From Sandarakinorhabdus sp. AAP62 (GTDB lineage: Bacteria; Pseudomonadota; Alphaproteobacteria; Sphingomonadales; Sphingomonadaceae), in contig NZ_ANFY01000008.1 of the NCBI RefSeq assembly GCF_000331225.1, positions 34,040 to 98,039 on the forward strand: a stretch of 64,000 bases of DNA, in the 5' to 3' direction. A model generated the notes under the pieces. It did not search any database. It was not told the origin of the DNA and saw only the letters and a list, made by a program, of their open reading frames with translations. The position numbers and the translations under genes are program-made. Positions 49,161 to 57,916 of this stretch are shown here, piece by piece (within the stretch, counting starts at the first letter, position 1; every line of letters begins with the position of its first letter).

Positions 49161-49886
49161 TCAAACCAGCAGCGCGATCGAGTTTCCGAAATTGTGCAGC
49201 AGCACGGGCAGCAGCAGGCTGCCGGTGCGCAGCCTGAGCCACACTGCAAGCAGGGACGGTATGGCGGTGAGCGCCAGGATGGCCGGATCAAGGCTGAATT
49301 CGCCGCCGGCAAAAGCACCGGCATAACCAAATGCATGATCCATGCCGAACAGCCAGCACGACAGCAGTGCACCCCAGCCCCATTCAACCCCCAGCAACCG
49401 CTTCCGCCCCTGAAAGGCGCGGTCGAGCGCGAACAGCAGCACGCCGCGATAGAAGGGCTCTTCCGCCAACCCGGGCATGGTCAACTGGAAGGCGGTCTCT
49501 TCACTGGTCGCCGGGCCGCTGGGGAAGGCGAGGGCGATGGCGAGAAAAAAGCTGCAATACAGGGCCGCGACTGGCCATGCCGCCCGCCAGCTTCCCGCGG
49601 CCTGGGCGAATGTGAGGCCGCAGCGCGCCCAGCCAAATGCGGGCAGGGCGGCGATGGCGAGGGTGATCATCAGCGCCAGTATCTTGCCCTGCCAGTTCCA
49701 TTCGCCGCCCAGCAGATCGGGCAGCAGGCCATAGCCCCTGGTCAGCACCAGATCATTGAGGGCAACCAGCAGCGCCGCGACGCCCAGCCAGCGGGCCGAA
49801 AAGCGGGCTCTGTCGAGCAGGCCAAGCCCGAACCCGGCGACAGCCAGGAGCGCGAGCACTGCTGCGAGACTGATAAGGGCGTTCAC
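49161..49886 (-). CDS. CPBP family intramembrane glutamic endopeptidase
   Basis: 241-residue membrane protein with about seven helices. The CPBP (CAAX protease/bacteriocin-processing) motifs are all present: AEEPFYRG (catalytic Glu-Glu plus Arg, ~146-152), SCWLFGMDHAFGY (His, ~178) and LLHNFGNSIALL (His/Asn, ~232). Such proteases cleave within the membrane; the substrates in sphingomonads are mostly unknown. It is followed by the amidase gene in the same direction but with a 31-base gap, and the ATG at 49886 gives a normal N-terminal helix. Confidence 0.88.
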   Translation of the reverse strand: MNALISLAAVLALLAVAGFGLGLLDRARFSARWLGVAALLVALNDLVLTRGYGLLPDLLGGEWNWQGKILALMITLAIAALPAFGWARCGLTFAQAAGSWRAAWPVAALYCSFFLAIALAFPSGPATSEETAFQLTMPGLAEEPFYRGVLLFALDRAFQGRKRLLGVEWGWGALLSCWLFGMDHAFGYAGAFAGGEFSLDPAILALTAIPSLLAVWLRLRTGSLLLPVLLHNFGNSIALLV

Positions 49887-49917
49887 CTGGCTTCCCCCTT
49901 TGCAAGTGGCCGACTGG

Positions 49918-50586
49918 CTAAAGCCCTTCCGCCAGCAACAGCCCGCGCAGGATCGTGCGCGTTTCCGCGTCGATCACGCCGTCAAATCGGGCCGGGCGGT
50001 GATGGCGCTGGAAGGCGATCACGGCTTCGGTTGGCGCGGTGATGTTGTAGCCATAGCGGCCCAGCGCCGCGAGGAAGCCGGGGTCGGTCCAGTTCGGGTC
50101 CATGCAGGGTTTCGGCGCGGCGGCGAGGCCGGCGCGGGCGAGGCGGGGCCAATCGAACAGTTCGCCCGGGTCTTCCTTGCGGGTGGGGGCGATGTCGCTG
50201 TGGCCCACCACATTGGCCGGCTGGATGGTGTGGCGGGCAACGATCTCGGCGACCAGCGCGTGCACCGCGTCCATCTGCGGAGCCGGGAAGGGGACATAGC
50301 CGAACTCGTGGCCCGGGTTGACGATTTCGATGCCGATGCTGGCGCTGTTCACGTCGGTGATGCCGCGCCACCAGCTGCGTCCGGCGTGCCAGGCGCGCTT
50401 GGCCTCGTCGACCATCTGCAGCACCTGGCCGTCCTCGGCGACGACATAATGGGCCGAAACGCCGGATTCGGGATTGGCCAGCCAGTCGATGGCGGCCGCG
50501 CCGCTCTGCATGCCGGTATAGTGCAGAACAAGGATGCCGATCGGCAGTTGCCGGTCGTTGAAATTGGGGCTGGCGCGGTGAATCAT
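49918..50586 (-). CDS. N-acetylmuramoyl-L-alanine amidase (AmiD/AmpD type) with peptidoglycan-binding domain
   Basis: 222-residue zinc amidase that cleaves the muramyl-L-alanine bond. The amidase_2 domain has zinc ligands in LVLHYTGM (His), VVGHSDIAPTRKEDPG (His and Asp) and the GIEIVNPGHE glutamate strand; the C-terminal ~60 residues (APTEAVIAFQRHHRPARFDGVIDAETRTIL) are a PG_binding_1 domain. There is no signal peptide, so it may act in recycling, as AmpD, or be released on lysis. The stop is close to the CPBP gene and the start overlaps the DMT transporter stop by four bases. Confidence 0.9.
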   Translation of the reverse strand: MIHRASPNFNDRQLPIGILVLHYTGMQSGAAAIDWLANPESGVSAHYVVAEDGQVLQMVDEAKRAWHAGRSWWRGITDVNSASIGIEIVNPGHEFGYVPFPAPQMDAVHALVAEIVARHTIQPANVVGHSDIAPTRKEDPGELFDWPRLARAGLAAAPKPCMDPNWTDPGFLAALGRYGYNITAPTEAVIAFQRHHRPARFDGVIDAETRTILRGLLLAEGL

Positions 50587-51467
50587 GTCGGCTCCACCGG
50601 CATGTCGCTGTCGCGGCGCTGCGCGGTGCGGATGGTGATGATGGCGACACCGACCAGCGTCAAGAGCCCGCCGACCAGCATCTGGCCGGTGATCGGCGTG
50701 TCATAGACGGCGACCGCGATGCTGATGGAAATCAGCGGCGTCGGCAGGGTGAGCGGCGAGACGACGGCGACCGGGTAGCGCTGAAACAGCCAGGTCATGC
50801 CGCCATGGCCGACAAGGCTGGACATGATGCCCGAATAGGCCACCCAGCCCCAGGTGCCGAGCGGCAGATCGGGGATGGCGGCGAGCTTGGCCGGCTCGAA
50901 GAACTGCGCCAGCGCGATCATGATCGGGATGGAGACCAGCCCCAGCCAACCGTGGATGACCAGCACCGGCACGCCCTGCAGCCGGCGGAACAAGAGATTG
51001 CCCACCGCCCAGCACAGGGATGCCGCCGCCGTGAGCAGGATGCCCACGCGTTCGTTGGCGATGGCCGGATCAAAGCCCAGCACCACCACGCCGGCAAAGC
51101 AGATGGCGATGGCGGTGATGCGCGGCCAGCGGATTTCTTCCTTCATGAAGATGACGGCGAGGATCAGGCTGAACGGCACGCCCAGTTGCCCGACGATGGC
51201 CAGCGCCGAGACATTGTCGGCCAGCGCAAAGCTCATCGCGCCCAGCGACATGAACAGCGCGCCGGCGATGAAACCGGTGAGCAGGATCAACCCCATGCGC
51301 CCCGGCAGCCAGCGCAGGAAGGGCAGGCAGACCAGCGTGGCCACGACATAGCGCAGCAGCACCGCCGTCATCGGCCCGGCGCTCATCACGCCTTCCTTCA
51401 CGGCGACCACGTTGAAACCCCACACCACATCGATGGCGAGGATCATGGCGAGATGCAGCGGCTTCAT
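50583..51467 (-). CDS. EamA/DMT family transporter
   Basis: 294-residue inner-membrane carrier with ten predicted helices in two EamA repeats (~5-135 and ~150-285). Conserved features are an N-terminal VVWGFNVVAVKEG, GAMSFALADNVSALAIVGQ in the first repeat and LTLPTPLISISIAVAVYD in the second. DMT carriers of this type often export amino acids or metabolites, but the substrate cannot be read from sequence. It is coupled to the amidase (four-base overlap) and to the TerB/J-domain gene (start overlaps its stop). Confidence 0.87.
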   Translation of the reverse strand: MKPLHLAMILAIDVVWGFNVVAVKEGVMSAGPMTAVLLRYVVATLVCLPFLRWLPGRMGLILLTGFIAGALFMSLGAMSFALADNVSALAIVGQLGVPFSLILAVIFMKEEIRWPRITAIAICFAGVVVLGFDPAIANERVGILLTAAASLCWAVGNLLFRRLQGVPVLVIHGWLGLVSIPIMIALAQFFEPAKLAAIPDLPLGTWGWVAYSGIMSSLVGHGGMTWLFQRYPVAVVSPLTLPTPLISISIAVAVYDTPITGQMLVGGLLTLVGVAIITIRTAQRRDSDMPVEPT

Positions 51468-52177
51468 CGCCGCCGCCCGGTCAGCCGGTCATAGGCGGCG
51501 TTGATGTCGGCCATCCTGAGTTCGGAGACGCGGATGAACTCCGACGGCACGCCTTCGGCCAGCGCGCGATCGGGGTGATAGCGTTTCACCAGGCCATGAT
51601 AGGCGGCCCGGATGGCGGCGGCGTCGGTGCCGGGCTCGATACCCAGCACCGCCCACGGGTCATCGGCCGCGGGCGCGAGGTGGCGGCGGCGGATGCGGGC
51701 CTGCGCGGCCTCGTCAAAGCCCAGGATGGTGGCGACTTCGCCCAGAAAGGCCAGTTCCGCCGCGTGAAAGCCATCGACCGCCGCGATCATCCACAGCGCG
51801 TCGAGCAGATCTTCCAGCGTTGCCGAACCCTGGCCAAGCAGATCGGCAGCCTGGATGGCATAGGCCTGGAAGCCCGCCATCGAACCCTTGGCCAGATCAT
51901 AGAAGCGCCGGGCATTGTTGGCTTCGGAAGGATCGACGTGAAACAGGCGCTGGAAGGTGGCGAATTCGGCGGCCGAGGCATTGCCATCGGCGCTGGCCAT
52001 CTTGGCGGCGAGCGCAATGGCGGCGATGGAAAAGGCGACGCGGCGGCGTTCCGGGTTGGTGGCACGGGCGCGCATGGCATCCACGGCACCGCCGGCCGCC
52101 GCGCCGGCCAGCGCTCCCAGGGGGCCGCCGATCACCAGGCCCAGTGCCGTGCCGGCCAAAGTCGCCCAGATACTCAT
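51464..52177 (-). CDS. DjlA-like membrane co-chaperone (TerB plus J domain)
   Basis: 237-residue protein built like DjlA: an N-terminal membrane helix region (GTALGLVIGGPLGALAGAAAGGAV, ~9-33), a TerB-like helical domain (~45-160, with MASADGNASAAEFATFQRLF and LDALWMIAAVDGFHAAELAFL), and a C-terminal J domain (~170-235) with the HPD tripeptide in VKRYHPDRA. J domains stimulate DnaK; here it would recruit DnaK to the membrane. The start overlaps no upstream gene, and the stop overlaps the DMT transporter start. A second membrane J-protein lies at 53640-54050 on the other side of the phosphohexomutase. Confidence 0.85.
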   Translation of the reverse strand: MSIWATLAGTALGLVIGGPLGALAGAAAGGAVDAMRARATNPERRRVAFSIAAIALAAKMASADGNASAAEFATFQRLFHVDPSEANNARRFYDLAKGSMAGFQAYAIQAADLLGQGSATLEDLLDALWMIAAVDGFHAAELAFLGEVATILGFDEAAQARIRRRHLAPAADDPWAVLGIEPGTDAAAIRAAYHGLVKRYHPDRALAEGVPSEFIRVSELRMADINAAYDRLTGRRR

Positions 52178-52234
52178 GTTTAGCCGCTTAGGTGATTGGC
52201 GGCGATGGGGGAAGGGCTGTGTTGTCCCGCTCCG

Positions 52235-53632
52235 TCAGTGGCTGGCGGCAACGGGCGCCACACCAGACAGGGCAAGCTGCGCGTTCAGTTCGGCCGCGAG
52301 CCGGGCCATTGCGGCCTCGTCTTTGGCTTCAACCCGCGCCGTCAGCACGTCCTGCGTGTTCGATGCCCGCAGCAGCCACCAGCCATCGGCGCGCATCACG
52401 CGGGCACCGTCGATTTCGTTCACTTTGGCGCCCTCAGCCTTCAGCCGGGCCAGCACTTCGGCCACAACGGCGAACTTGCGGGGCTCGGGGCAGGGGAAGC
52501 GGAACTCTGGCGTGTTGATCATCGCCGGCATCGCGTCCTTGAGCGCGGTGAGCGAGCCGCCCAGCGCCGTCACCGCCTCGATCAGGCGGACGGCGGCCAA
52601 GATGCCATCGTCCACGCCATGCCAGCGGTGGGCAAAGAAGATATGGCCGCTCATTTCGCCGGCCAGCGGTGCGTTCAGTTCCAGCAGCCGCGCCTTCATC
52701 AGGCTGTGGCCGCTCTTCCACATGTCGGGCACGCCGCCCAGCGCGGCAATGCGATCGAACAGCGCCTGGCTGGCCTTGATATCGCCGATGATGGTGCTGC
52801 CCGGCAATTCACGCAGCACTGGTTCAGCCAATATGGCGAGCAGTTCATCGCCCCACACCACGCGGCCCTGGCCATCGACGGCGCCAATGCGATCGGCATC
52901 GCCATCAAAGGCCACGCCGAAATCGCAGCTCCTTTCACGCACCACGCGCTTCAGATCGGCCAGATTGGCTTCCAGCGTGGGATCGGGGTGGTGATTGGGA
53001 AAATGGCCATCAACATCGGCGAACAGCAGATGGTGGGTGCCGGGCAGCAGGCTGGTCAGCCGTTCGACCACGGGGCCAGCAGCGCCGTTGCCGCAGTCCC
53101 AGGCAATGGTGAAGCGGCCACCGCGGAAATCGGCCAGCATTGCTTCGACATAGCGATCCAGGATGGCGACATGGCGGGCCGTGCCAGCGCCTTTTTCCCA
53201 GTCACCCGCCGCCGCCATGGCGCCCAGCGTCTGAATGTCGGCGCCGTGGAAGGGCCCGCTGTGGCGCAGCAGCTTGATGCCGTTCCAGTTGAAAGGGTTG
53301 TGGCTGCCGGTGACCATCAGGCCAGCATCTGCGCCCAATGCGAACACGCTGAAATAGAGCATGGGGGAAGGCCCCATGCCGATATCGATGACATCGCAGC
53401 CGGTGCCCAGCAGGCCCTCGGCTGCGGCTCCGGCCAGGCTGGGACTGCTGAGGCGGCCATCGCGGCCCAGGCACACGACCGGCGTTCCCTTGGCGCCGCC
53501 GTCACGGCGCAGCCTGGTGCCGAAGCTGCGGCCAATGGCGCGGGCGTCGGCCTCGGTCAGGGTTTCGCCAACGATCCCGCGAATGTCATAGGCGCGCAGG
53601 GCGGTGGGATCGATCACATGGCGGCCGGCCAT
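52235..53632 (-). CDS. Phosphomannomutase/phosphoglucomutase
   Basis: 465-residue alpha-D-phosphohexomutase. The phosphoserine loop is in LMVTGSHNPFNWNG (~residue 105), the metal site in GVAFDGDADRIGAVD (~245), the sugar loop in GEMSGHIFFAHRW (~325) and the phosphate contact in RASNTQDVLTARVE near the C-terminus. PMM/PGM enzymes interconvert mannose- or glucose-1-phosphate and 6-phosphate for exopolysaccharide and LPS sugars (as PgmG in sphingan producers). The downstream 57 bases hold no supported gene. The gene upstream is a membrane J-protein. Confidence 0.93.
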   Translation of the reverse strand: MAGRHVIDPTALRAYDIRGIVGETLTEADARAIGRSFGTRLRRDGGAKGTPVVCLGRDGRLSSPSLAGAAAEGLLGTGCDVIDIGMGPSPMLYFSVFALGADAGLMVTGSHNPFNWNGIKLLRHSGPFHGADIQTLGAMAAAGDWEKGAGTARHVAILDRYVEAMLADFRGGRFTIAWDCGNGAAGPVVERLTSLLPGTHHLLFADVDGHFPNHHPDPTLEANLADLKRVVRERSCDFGVAFDGDADRIGAVDGQGRVVWGDELLAILAEPVLRELPGSTIIGDIKASQALFDRIAALGGVPDMWKSGHSLMKARLLELNAPLAGEMSGHIFFAHRWHGVDDGILAAVRLIEAVTALGGSLTALKDAMPAMINTPEFRFPCPEPRKFAVVAEVLARLKAEGAKVNEIDGARVMRADGWWLLRASNTQDVLTARVEAKDEAAMARLAAELNAQLALSGVAPVAASH

Positions 53633-53639
53633 CAGGCGC

Positions 53640-54050
53640 TCAATCGTCTGATTCCCGGCGCTTTTCGGCGGCCATGATCAACAGGTCGCGGGCAGCGGTG
53701 AGCGCCTGGGCGGCTTCGGCGCTGCCGCCGGCATCGGGGTGAGCGCGGGTCATCGCCTGGCGCCAGGCCTGCCAGATGGCTTCGGATGGGGCATCGGGGG
53801 CAACGCCCAGCAGCCGCGCGGCCATTGCCAGCTCGCCATTGGCCTGCCCGCCCTGCTGGTTCCACATCCACCACGCCCAGCCGCCCGCCGCCACCAGCGC
53901 GGCCGGCACGAAGCGGCCGCTGGAGAGGAATCGAATGGCCAGCAGGCCGGCGACGCCAAGGCCGCCGTACAGCATCAGATTGGGCAGCAGCCGGCCCTTG
54001 CTGTGCAGCCACCAGGCAATCCCCAGCACGACGATGAGCGCGAGGCCCAT
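53640..54050 (-). CDS. Membrane-anchored J-domain protein
   Basis: 136-residue protein with two N-terminal membrane helices (GLALIVVLGIAWWLHSKG and a second at ~27-60 including MLYGGLGVAGLLAIRF) and a compact C-terminal J domain (~80-130) with LGVAPDAPSEAIWQAWRQA and the HPD tripeptide in TRAHPDAGG. Such short membrane J-proteins probably direct DnaK to a membrane site. The ATG at 54050 overlaps the MipZ stop (TGATG), so the two are coupled. Its stop is eight bases before the phosphohexomutase start. Confidence 0.85.
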   Translation of the reverse strand: MGLALIVVLGIAWWLHSKGRLLPNLMLYGGLGVAGLLAIRFLSSGRFVPAALVAAGGWAWWMWNQQGGQANGELAMAARLLGVAPDAPSEAIWQAWRQAMTRAHPDAGGSAEAAQALTAARDLLIMAAEKRRESDD

Positions 54051-54829
54051 CAGGCCGCCATCTCGATCCCGCCGGGCAGGTTGAGCCCGGCGATGAGGGC
54101 ACGCAGTTCGTTGCGGGCGGCGACGTGGGAGAGCGAGAAATCGGTGAGCGCCGCGCGATCGAGCAGGGTGAGCCCGCGCGGGAAGAATTCGCGGAAGATC
54201 ACGCGTTCCGAAAGGCCGGGCAGCACGCGAAAGCCGATGCGTTTCGACAGGGCATCCAGCGCTGCGCCCACCCGCTGCTTGTTGCGGGCATCGAGCGTGG
54301 ACAGGCGGTTCCGGAGCACCACCCAATCCATCGGGCGGCCTTCCTCGCGGGCGCGGCGGGTGCGCGCTTCCCACACGAGTTCGGCGTAGAAGCTGGGCTT
54401 TTTCACCTCGAACGATTCGCCGTCCACTTCGCCGATCAGATCGAAATCGACGAAACTGTCGTTGATCGGCGTCACCAGCGTGTCGGCCCGGGCCATGGCG
54501 GCGCGGGCCAGCGCCGAATCGCGGCCGGGCGAATCGACAACGATGAAATCCTGTCGGCTGGCCTGCTGGAAGCGCATCGCCAGTTCGGCTTCGGCGGCAT
54601 CGCCATCGGCCACCACCACCGCAGCCGGGCCGGGCAGGGTGATGCCGTGGCGCTGGCCGTGGTTCCAGCGGTTTTCCAGATAGCGGGTGGAGGTGCGCTG
54701 GCGGCTGTCGAGATCGATCAGCGCGGTGGCCTTGCCGGCCAGCGCCAGGGCCACGCCGATATGCACGGCGGTGGTGGATTTGCCGGTGCCGCCCTTTTCA
54801 TTGGCGAGCACGATCACATGAGCAGTCAC
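54050..54829 (-). CDS. mipZ: Division-plane positioning ATPase MipZ
   Basis: 259-residue ParA/MinD-type ATPase. The deviant Walker A is NEKGGTGKSTTA (~9-20), Walker B lies in IVVDSPGRDSALARAA (~105-120) and the adenine region in DWVVLRNRLSTLDARN (~170). In Caulobacter MipZ forms a gradient from ParB at the poles and inhibits FtsZ. The sequence start ANEKGGTGKSTTAVHIGVAL is typical of MipZ and not of plasmid ParA. GTG 54829 with AAGGGA upstream is preferred to an ATG 15 codons earlier. It is coupled to the J-protein and divergent from panC. Confidence 0.9.
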   Translation of the reverse strand: MTAHVIVLANEKGGTGKSTTAVHIGVALALAGKATALIDLDSRQRTSTRYLENRWNHGQRHGITLPGPAAVVVADGDAAEAELAMRFQQASRQDFIVVDSPGRDSALARAAMARADTLVTPINDSFVDFDLIGEVDGESFEVKKPSFYAELVWEARTRRAREEGRPMDWVVLRNRLSTLDARNKQRVGAALDALSKRIGFRVLPGLSERVIFREFFPRGLTLLDRAALTDFSLSHVAARNELRALIAGLNLPGGIEMAA

Positions 54830-54915
54830 GATTGTCCCTTGTTCTGGCTTGCACTCCGCTTCCGTATCGCCCACAGCGCCGCCAGCCTGTCAACGTGGAA
54901 GCGCGTGAAACATCC

Positions 54916-55764
54916 ATGACCAGCCCGCTGCCCATCGTGCGCACCCCGGCCGAACTGCGCGCCGCCGTGCGCGCCTGGCAGTCGGCCGGCAAACGTGTGG
55001 CCTTCGTGCCGACCATGGGCGCCTTGCACGCCGGCCATCTGGCGCTGGTCACGCTGGGCCTGGCCCATGCCGATGTTGCAGTGGCCTCGATCTTTGTGAA
55101 TCCCAAGCAGTTCGGCCCCAATGAGGATCTGGATCGCTATCCGCGCGATGAAGCCGGCGACGCCATCAAGCTGGCCAGTGTCGGTTGCAGCCTGATCTAT
55201 GCGCCCGATGTCGCCACCATGTATCCACCGGGCTTTGCCAGTTTCGTGCGCGTGTCGGGCCTGCCTGATCTGCTGTGTGGCCGGGTGCGGCCGGGCCATT
55301 TCGATGGCGTGGCGACGGTCGTGGCAAAGTTGCTGAGTGCGGCCGGTGCCGATGTCGCCGTGTTTGGCGAGAAGGACTGGCAGCAGCTGGCGATCATCCG
55401 GCGAATGGCAGCCGATCTTGATATCGGCACTGAAATCCACGGCTGCGCCATCGTGCGCGACGTTGATGGGCTCGCCCTGTCGAGCCGCAATGCCTATCTT
55501 TCGGCTGATGAACGTGCCCGCGCGCTGGCGCTGCCGCAGGCCCTGCAGGCGACCCGCGCCGCCATCCTGGGCGGCATGCCGGTGGCGGCGGCCCTTGCTG
55601 CCGGGGAGCGCACCATCAAGGCTGCCGGCTTCGTGCGGCTGGACTATCTCGATCTGGTGGACGGCGAAACGCTGCACAGCCTGGGCCGACCGGCAGCGGG
55701 TGCGCGGCTGATGGGGGCGGGCGTGATCGGCACGACGCGCCTGATCGACAATATCGCGCTCTAG
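54916..55764 (+). CDS. panC: Pantothenate synthetase
   Basis: 282-residue enzyme that joins pantoate and beta-alanine with ATP. The ATP-binding HxGH signature is in MGALHAGHLAL (~32-42), followed by SIFVNPKQFGPNEDLDRYPR, the pantoate site GEKDWQQLAIIRRM and VRDVDGLALSSRNAYL. The ATG at 54916 restores the usual N-terminus; an upstream ATG at 54832 would add 28 residues across the mipZ promoter. No panB or panD is near. It is convergent with the Gly-rich secreted protein, their stops overlapping by four bases. Confidence 0.95.
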   Translation: MTSPLPIVRTPAELRAAVRAWQSAGKRVAFVPTMGALHAGHLALVTLGLAHADVAVASIFVNPKQFGPNEDLDRYPRDEAGDAIKLASVGCSLIYAPDVATMYPPGFASFVRVSGLPDLLCGRVRPGHFDGVATVVAKLLSAAGADVAVFGEKDWQQLAIIRRMAADLDIGTEIHGCAIVRDVDGLALSSRNAYLSADERARALALPQALQATRAAILGGMPVAAALAAGERTIKAAGFVRLDYLDLVDGETLHSLGRPAAGARLMGAGVIGTTRLIDNIAL

Positions 55765-56300
55765 CGGCGACGCTGCTGGCGGGCAGGTTGCACGCTGCGG
55801 CCATAGGGGCTGGTCCAGGGGCCGCCAAACCCGCCGCCGTAACCGCCAAACGCCCCAAGGCCGCCATAGCCGCCAAAATTGTGGCCGATCAGCAGATTAT
55901 TCTGCGCGTCGCCGCTGCTGTAGCCAAAGCCGAATCCGGAAATGCCGCCCCAACGGCTGGTGCCCTGCATCACCGACAGCGCGGCGGTGCCGGTGTCACC
56001 CACGGGCACCACGGCTGTGCCGCTGACGCCGAAGGTGCCGCCGCTGCCGGCGAACATGCTCATCTCGCCATGCACCTTGCGATCCCGGACGGCGCCGCCA
56101 CCGTTTTCATAAAACTCCGGGTAGAGCGAGCGTTCGAGCACCGATTGGCGCTGCGTCTGTTCCGGCGTGAGCACCGGGGTCTTTTCGGGCCCATTGGCCG
56201 CTGCGGCGATCACGGCGTCGCGCTGCGCTTCAGTCAGGCGCACCACCTCTGTGGCCGTGGCAGGAGCGGCCAGCAGGGCCATCAGGATCATGAGTCGCAT
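55761..56300 (-). CDS. Secreted glycine-rich protein of unknown function
   Basis: 179-residue exported protein: signal peptide MRLMILMALLAAPATA, then an acidic helical part (VVRLTEAQRDAVIAAAANGPEKTP) and an ERSLYPEFYENGGGAVRDRKVHGEMSMFAG stretch split by Gly, a VSGTAVVPVGDTGTAALSVMQG strand pair, and a Gly/Phe-rich C-terminus (GGYGGLGAFGGYGGGFGG) ending in a basic tail. The GGxGG end resembles outer-membrane-associated Gly-rich proteins of sphingomonads, but I do not recognise a family. Convergent with panC. Confidence 0.6.
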   Translation of the reverse strand: MRLMILMALLAAPATATEVVRLTEAQRDAVIAAAANGPEKTPVLTPEQTQRQSVLERSLYPEFYENGGGAVRDRKVHGEMSMFAGSGGTFGVSGTAVVPVGDTGTAALSVMQGTSRWGGISGFGFGYSSGDAQNNLLIGHNFGGYGGLGAFGGYGGGFGGPWTSPYGRSVQPARQQRRR

Positions 56301-56318
56301 GGGTTACATTAGCACAGT

Positions 56319-57455
56319 TCAGGCTTGCGGCTGCCTGAACGGTCCGTGTGCATCCAGATACTCGATTTCCTCGATCACCGCTTTGGTTTCGCGGGCGAGA
56401 TAGTCGGAGACGGCGTTCCTGAATCCGACATTGGGGATGTAATGCGCCGAAATCACCGGCGTGGGCCGATAGCCCCGCGCCAATTTGTGCTGCCCTTGCG
56501 CGCCGGCCTCGACCCGCGCCCGGCCATTGGCAATGGCCCATTCGATGGCCTGGTAATAGCACAGCTCGAAATGCAGGAAGGGCACGTCTTCGGTGCAGCC
56601 CCAATAGCGGCCGTAGAGACATTCATCACCGATGAAGTTGAGTGCACCGGCGATGGGCTTGCCATGGCGCAGCGCCAGCATCAGCAGCACGCGGCTGCCC
56701 ATCGCCTCGCCGATCAGGCTGAAGAAACTGCGCTTCAGATAGGGCTGGCCCCATTTGCGGGCGCCGGTGTCCTGATAGAAGGTCCAGAAGGCATCCCAGT
56801 GGCTTTCGGCGATGGCATTGCCGGTGAGATGCACGATCTCCAGCCCGGCCAGCGCGCGCTCGCGTTCCTTGCGGATCATCTTGCGGCGTGAGGAGGAGAG
56901 GGCGCCGAGGAAATCCTGGAAATCGCGATAGTTCTCGTTCTGCCAGTGGAACTGTTCACCAGTGCGGATCAGCCAGCCGGCATCGCGGAACAGGATCTGC
57001 TGTTCTTGGGTGAGGAAGGTGGCGTGGGCGCTGGAGAGATTGTTGCTTTCGGTCACCTGTTCGGCGGCGCGGATCAGGGCCAGGCCGGCGGCGTCTTCGC
57101 GCAGCAGCAACCGGGGGCCGGTTGCCGGCGTGAACGGGAACGCGGCCTGCAGCTTGGGGTAATAGCTGCCACCGGCCCGTTCCCACGCATCGGCCCAGGC
57201 GTGATCGAACACATATTCGCCCTGGCTGTGGGTTTTCAGATAGGCCGGCATGATGCCGGCCGGGCGGCCGTCTACGCCATCGGTGACCAGGTGGACGGGC
57301 TGCCAGCCCGTGCGGCTGCAGGCACTGCCCGAATCTTCCAGCGCACGGAAGAATTCCCCTTGCGCAAAGGGGTTCACCGGGCCGGCGCAGGCGTTCCAAT
57401 CGGCCAGCGCAATCTCGCTGGCCTTGCCCACCACACGCACCGGCCACTCACGCAT
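56319..57455 (-). CDS. FemAB/GNAT-like acyltransferase (DUF482 family)
   Basis: 378-residue protein of the DUF482/FemAB-like group with two GNAT-like halves. Typical landmarks are NPFAQGEFFRALEDSG, PAYLKTHSQGEYVFDHAW, SSAHATFL, SSRRKMIRKERERAL and a C-terminal GAQGQHKLARGYRPTPVISAHYIP, the last of which is near-invariant in the family. These proteins transfer acyl or aminoacyl groups, but the substrate in proteobacteria is not known. The start ATG at 57455 overlaps the RidA stop, and the gene downstream is 18 bases away on the same strand. Confidence 0.87.
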   Translation of the reverse strand: MREWPVRVVGKASEIALADWNACAGPVNPFAQGEFFRALEDSGSACSRTGWQPVHLVTDGVDGRPAGIMPAYLKTHSQGEYVFDHAWADAWERAGGSYYPKLQAAFPFTPATGPRLLLREDAAGLALIRAAEQVTESNNLSSAHATFLTQEQQILFRDAGWLIRTGEQFHWQNENYRDFQDFLGALSSSRRKMIRKERERALAGLEIVHLTGNAIAESHWDAFWTFYQDTGARKWGQPYLKRSFFSLIGEAMGSRVLLMLALRHGKPIAGALNFIGDECLYGRYWGCTEDVPFLHFELCYYQAIEWAIANGRARVEAGAQGQHKLARGYRPTPVISAHYIPNVGFRNAVSDYLARETKAVIEEIEYLDAHGPFRQPQA

Positions 57456-57913
57456 CAGGCGATCTCGACGACCGCATCCACTTCCACGGCCACGCCGCGC
57501 GGCAGCACGGCCACGCCCACGGCGGCGCGGGCATGGCGGCCGGCGTCGCCGAACACTTCAACCATCAGATCGGATGCCCCATTGCCCACTTCCGGCTGGC
57601 TGGTGAAATCGGGATGGCTGGCGACGAACACGCCGAGCTTCACCACGCGCTTGACGCGGGACAGATCACCAAGCGCCGTCTTCATTTGCGCGATCAGGCC
57701 CACGGCGCAGCGGCGCGCAGCGGCCTGGCCATAGGCGACATCAACCGTGTCACCCAGCCGGCCCTTCATCAGGCTGCCATCCTCGGCAAAGGGGATCTGG
57801 CCGCTGATGTGCATCAGGTTGCCGGCGGTGACCGTGGGCACATAGTTTGCGGCTGGCGCAGCGGCATTGGGCAGGGTGATGCCGAGATCGGCGAGTTTCT
57901 GTTCCGGAGTCAT
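57455..57913 (-). CDS. RidA family protein (enamine/imine deaminase)
   Basis: 152-residue RidA/YjgF-type protein, a trimeric deaminase that clears reactive enamines released by PLP enzymes. Typical features: MHISGQIPFAEDG near residue 34, the RVVKLGVFVASHPDFTSQPEV middle with the conserved Asn-like position, and ARAAVGVAVLPRGVAVEVDAVVEIA at the end. It belongs to the longer YjgF subgroup (~150 residues) where the catalytic Arg is not always kept; the Arg in GRHARAAVG sits where RidA has it. Start 57913 lies three bases after the HAD gene stop. Confidence 0.9.
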   Translation of the reverse strand: MTPEQKLADLGITLPNAAAPAANYVPTVTAGNLMHISGQIPFAEDGSLMKGRLGDTVDVAYGQAAARRCAVGLIAQMKTALGDLSRVKRVVKLGVFVASHPDFTSQPEVGNGASDLMVEVFGDAGRHARAAVGVAVLPRGVAVEVDAVVEIA

Positions 57914-57916
57914 GGG

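Noticed and set aside
54050..54829. Plasmid-type ParA with a nearby parB and replication origin
   Set aside because: No parB, no iterons or DnaA boxes were seen, and the sequence matches MipZ better.
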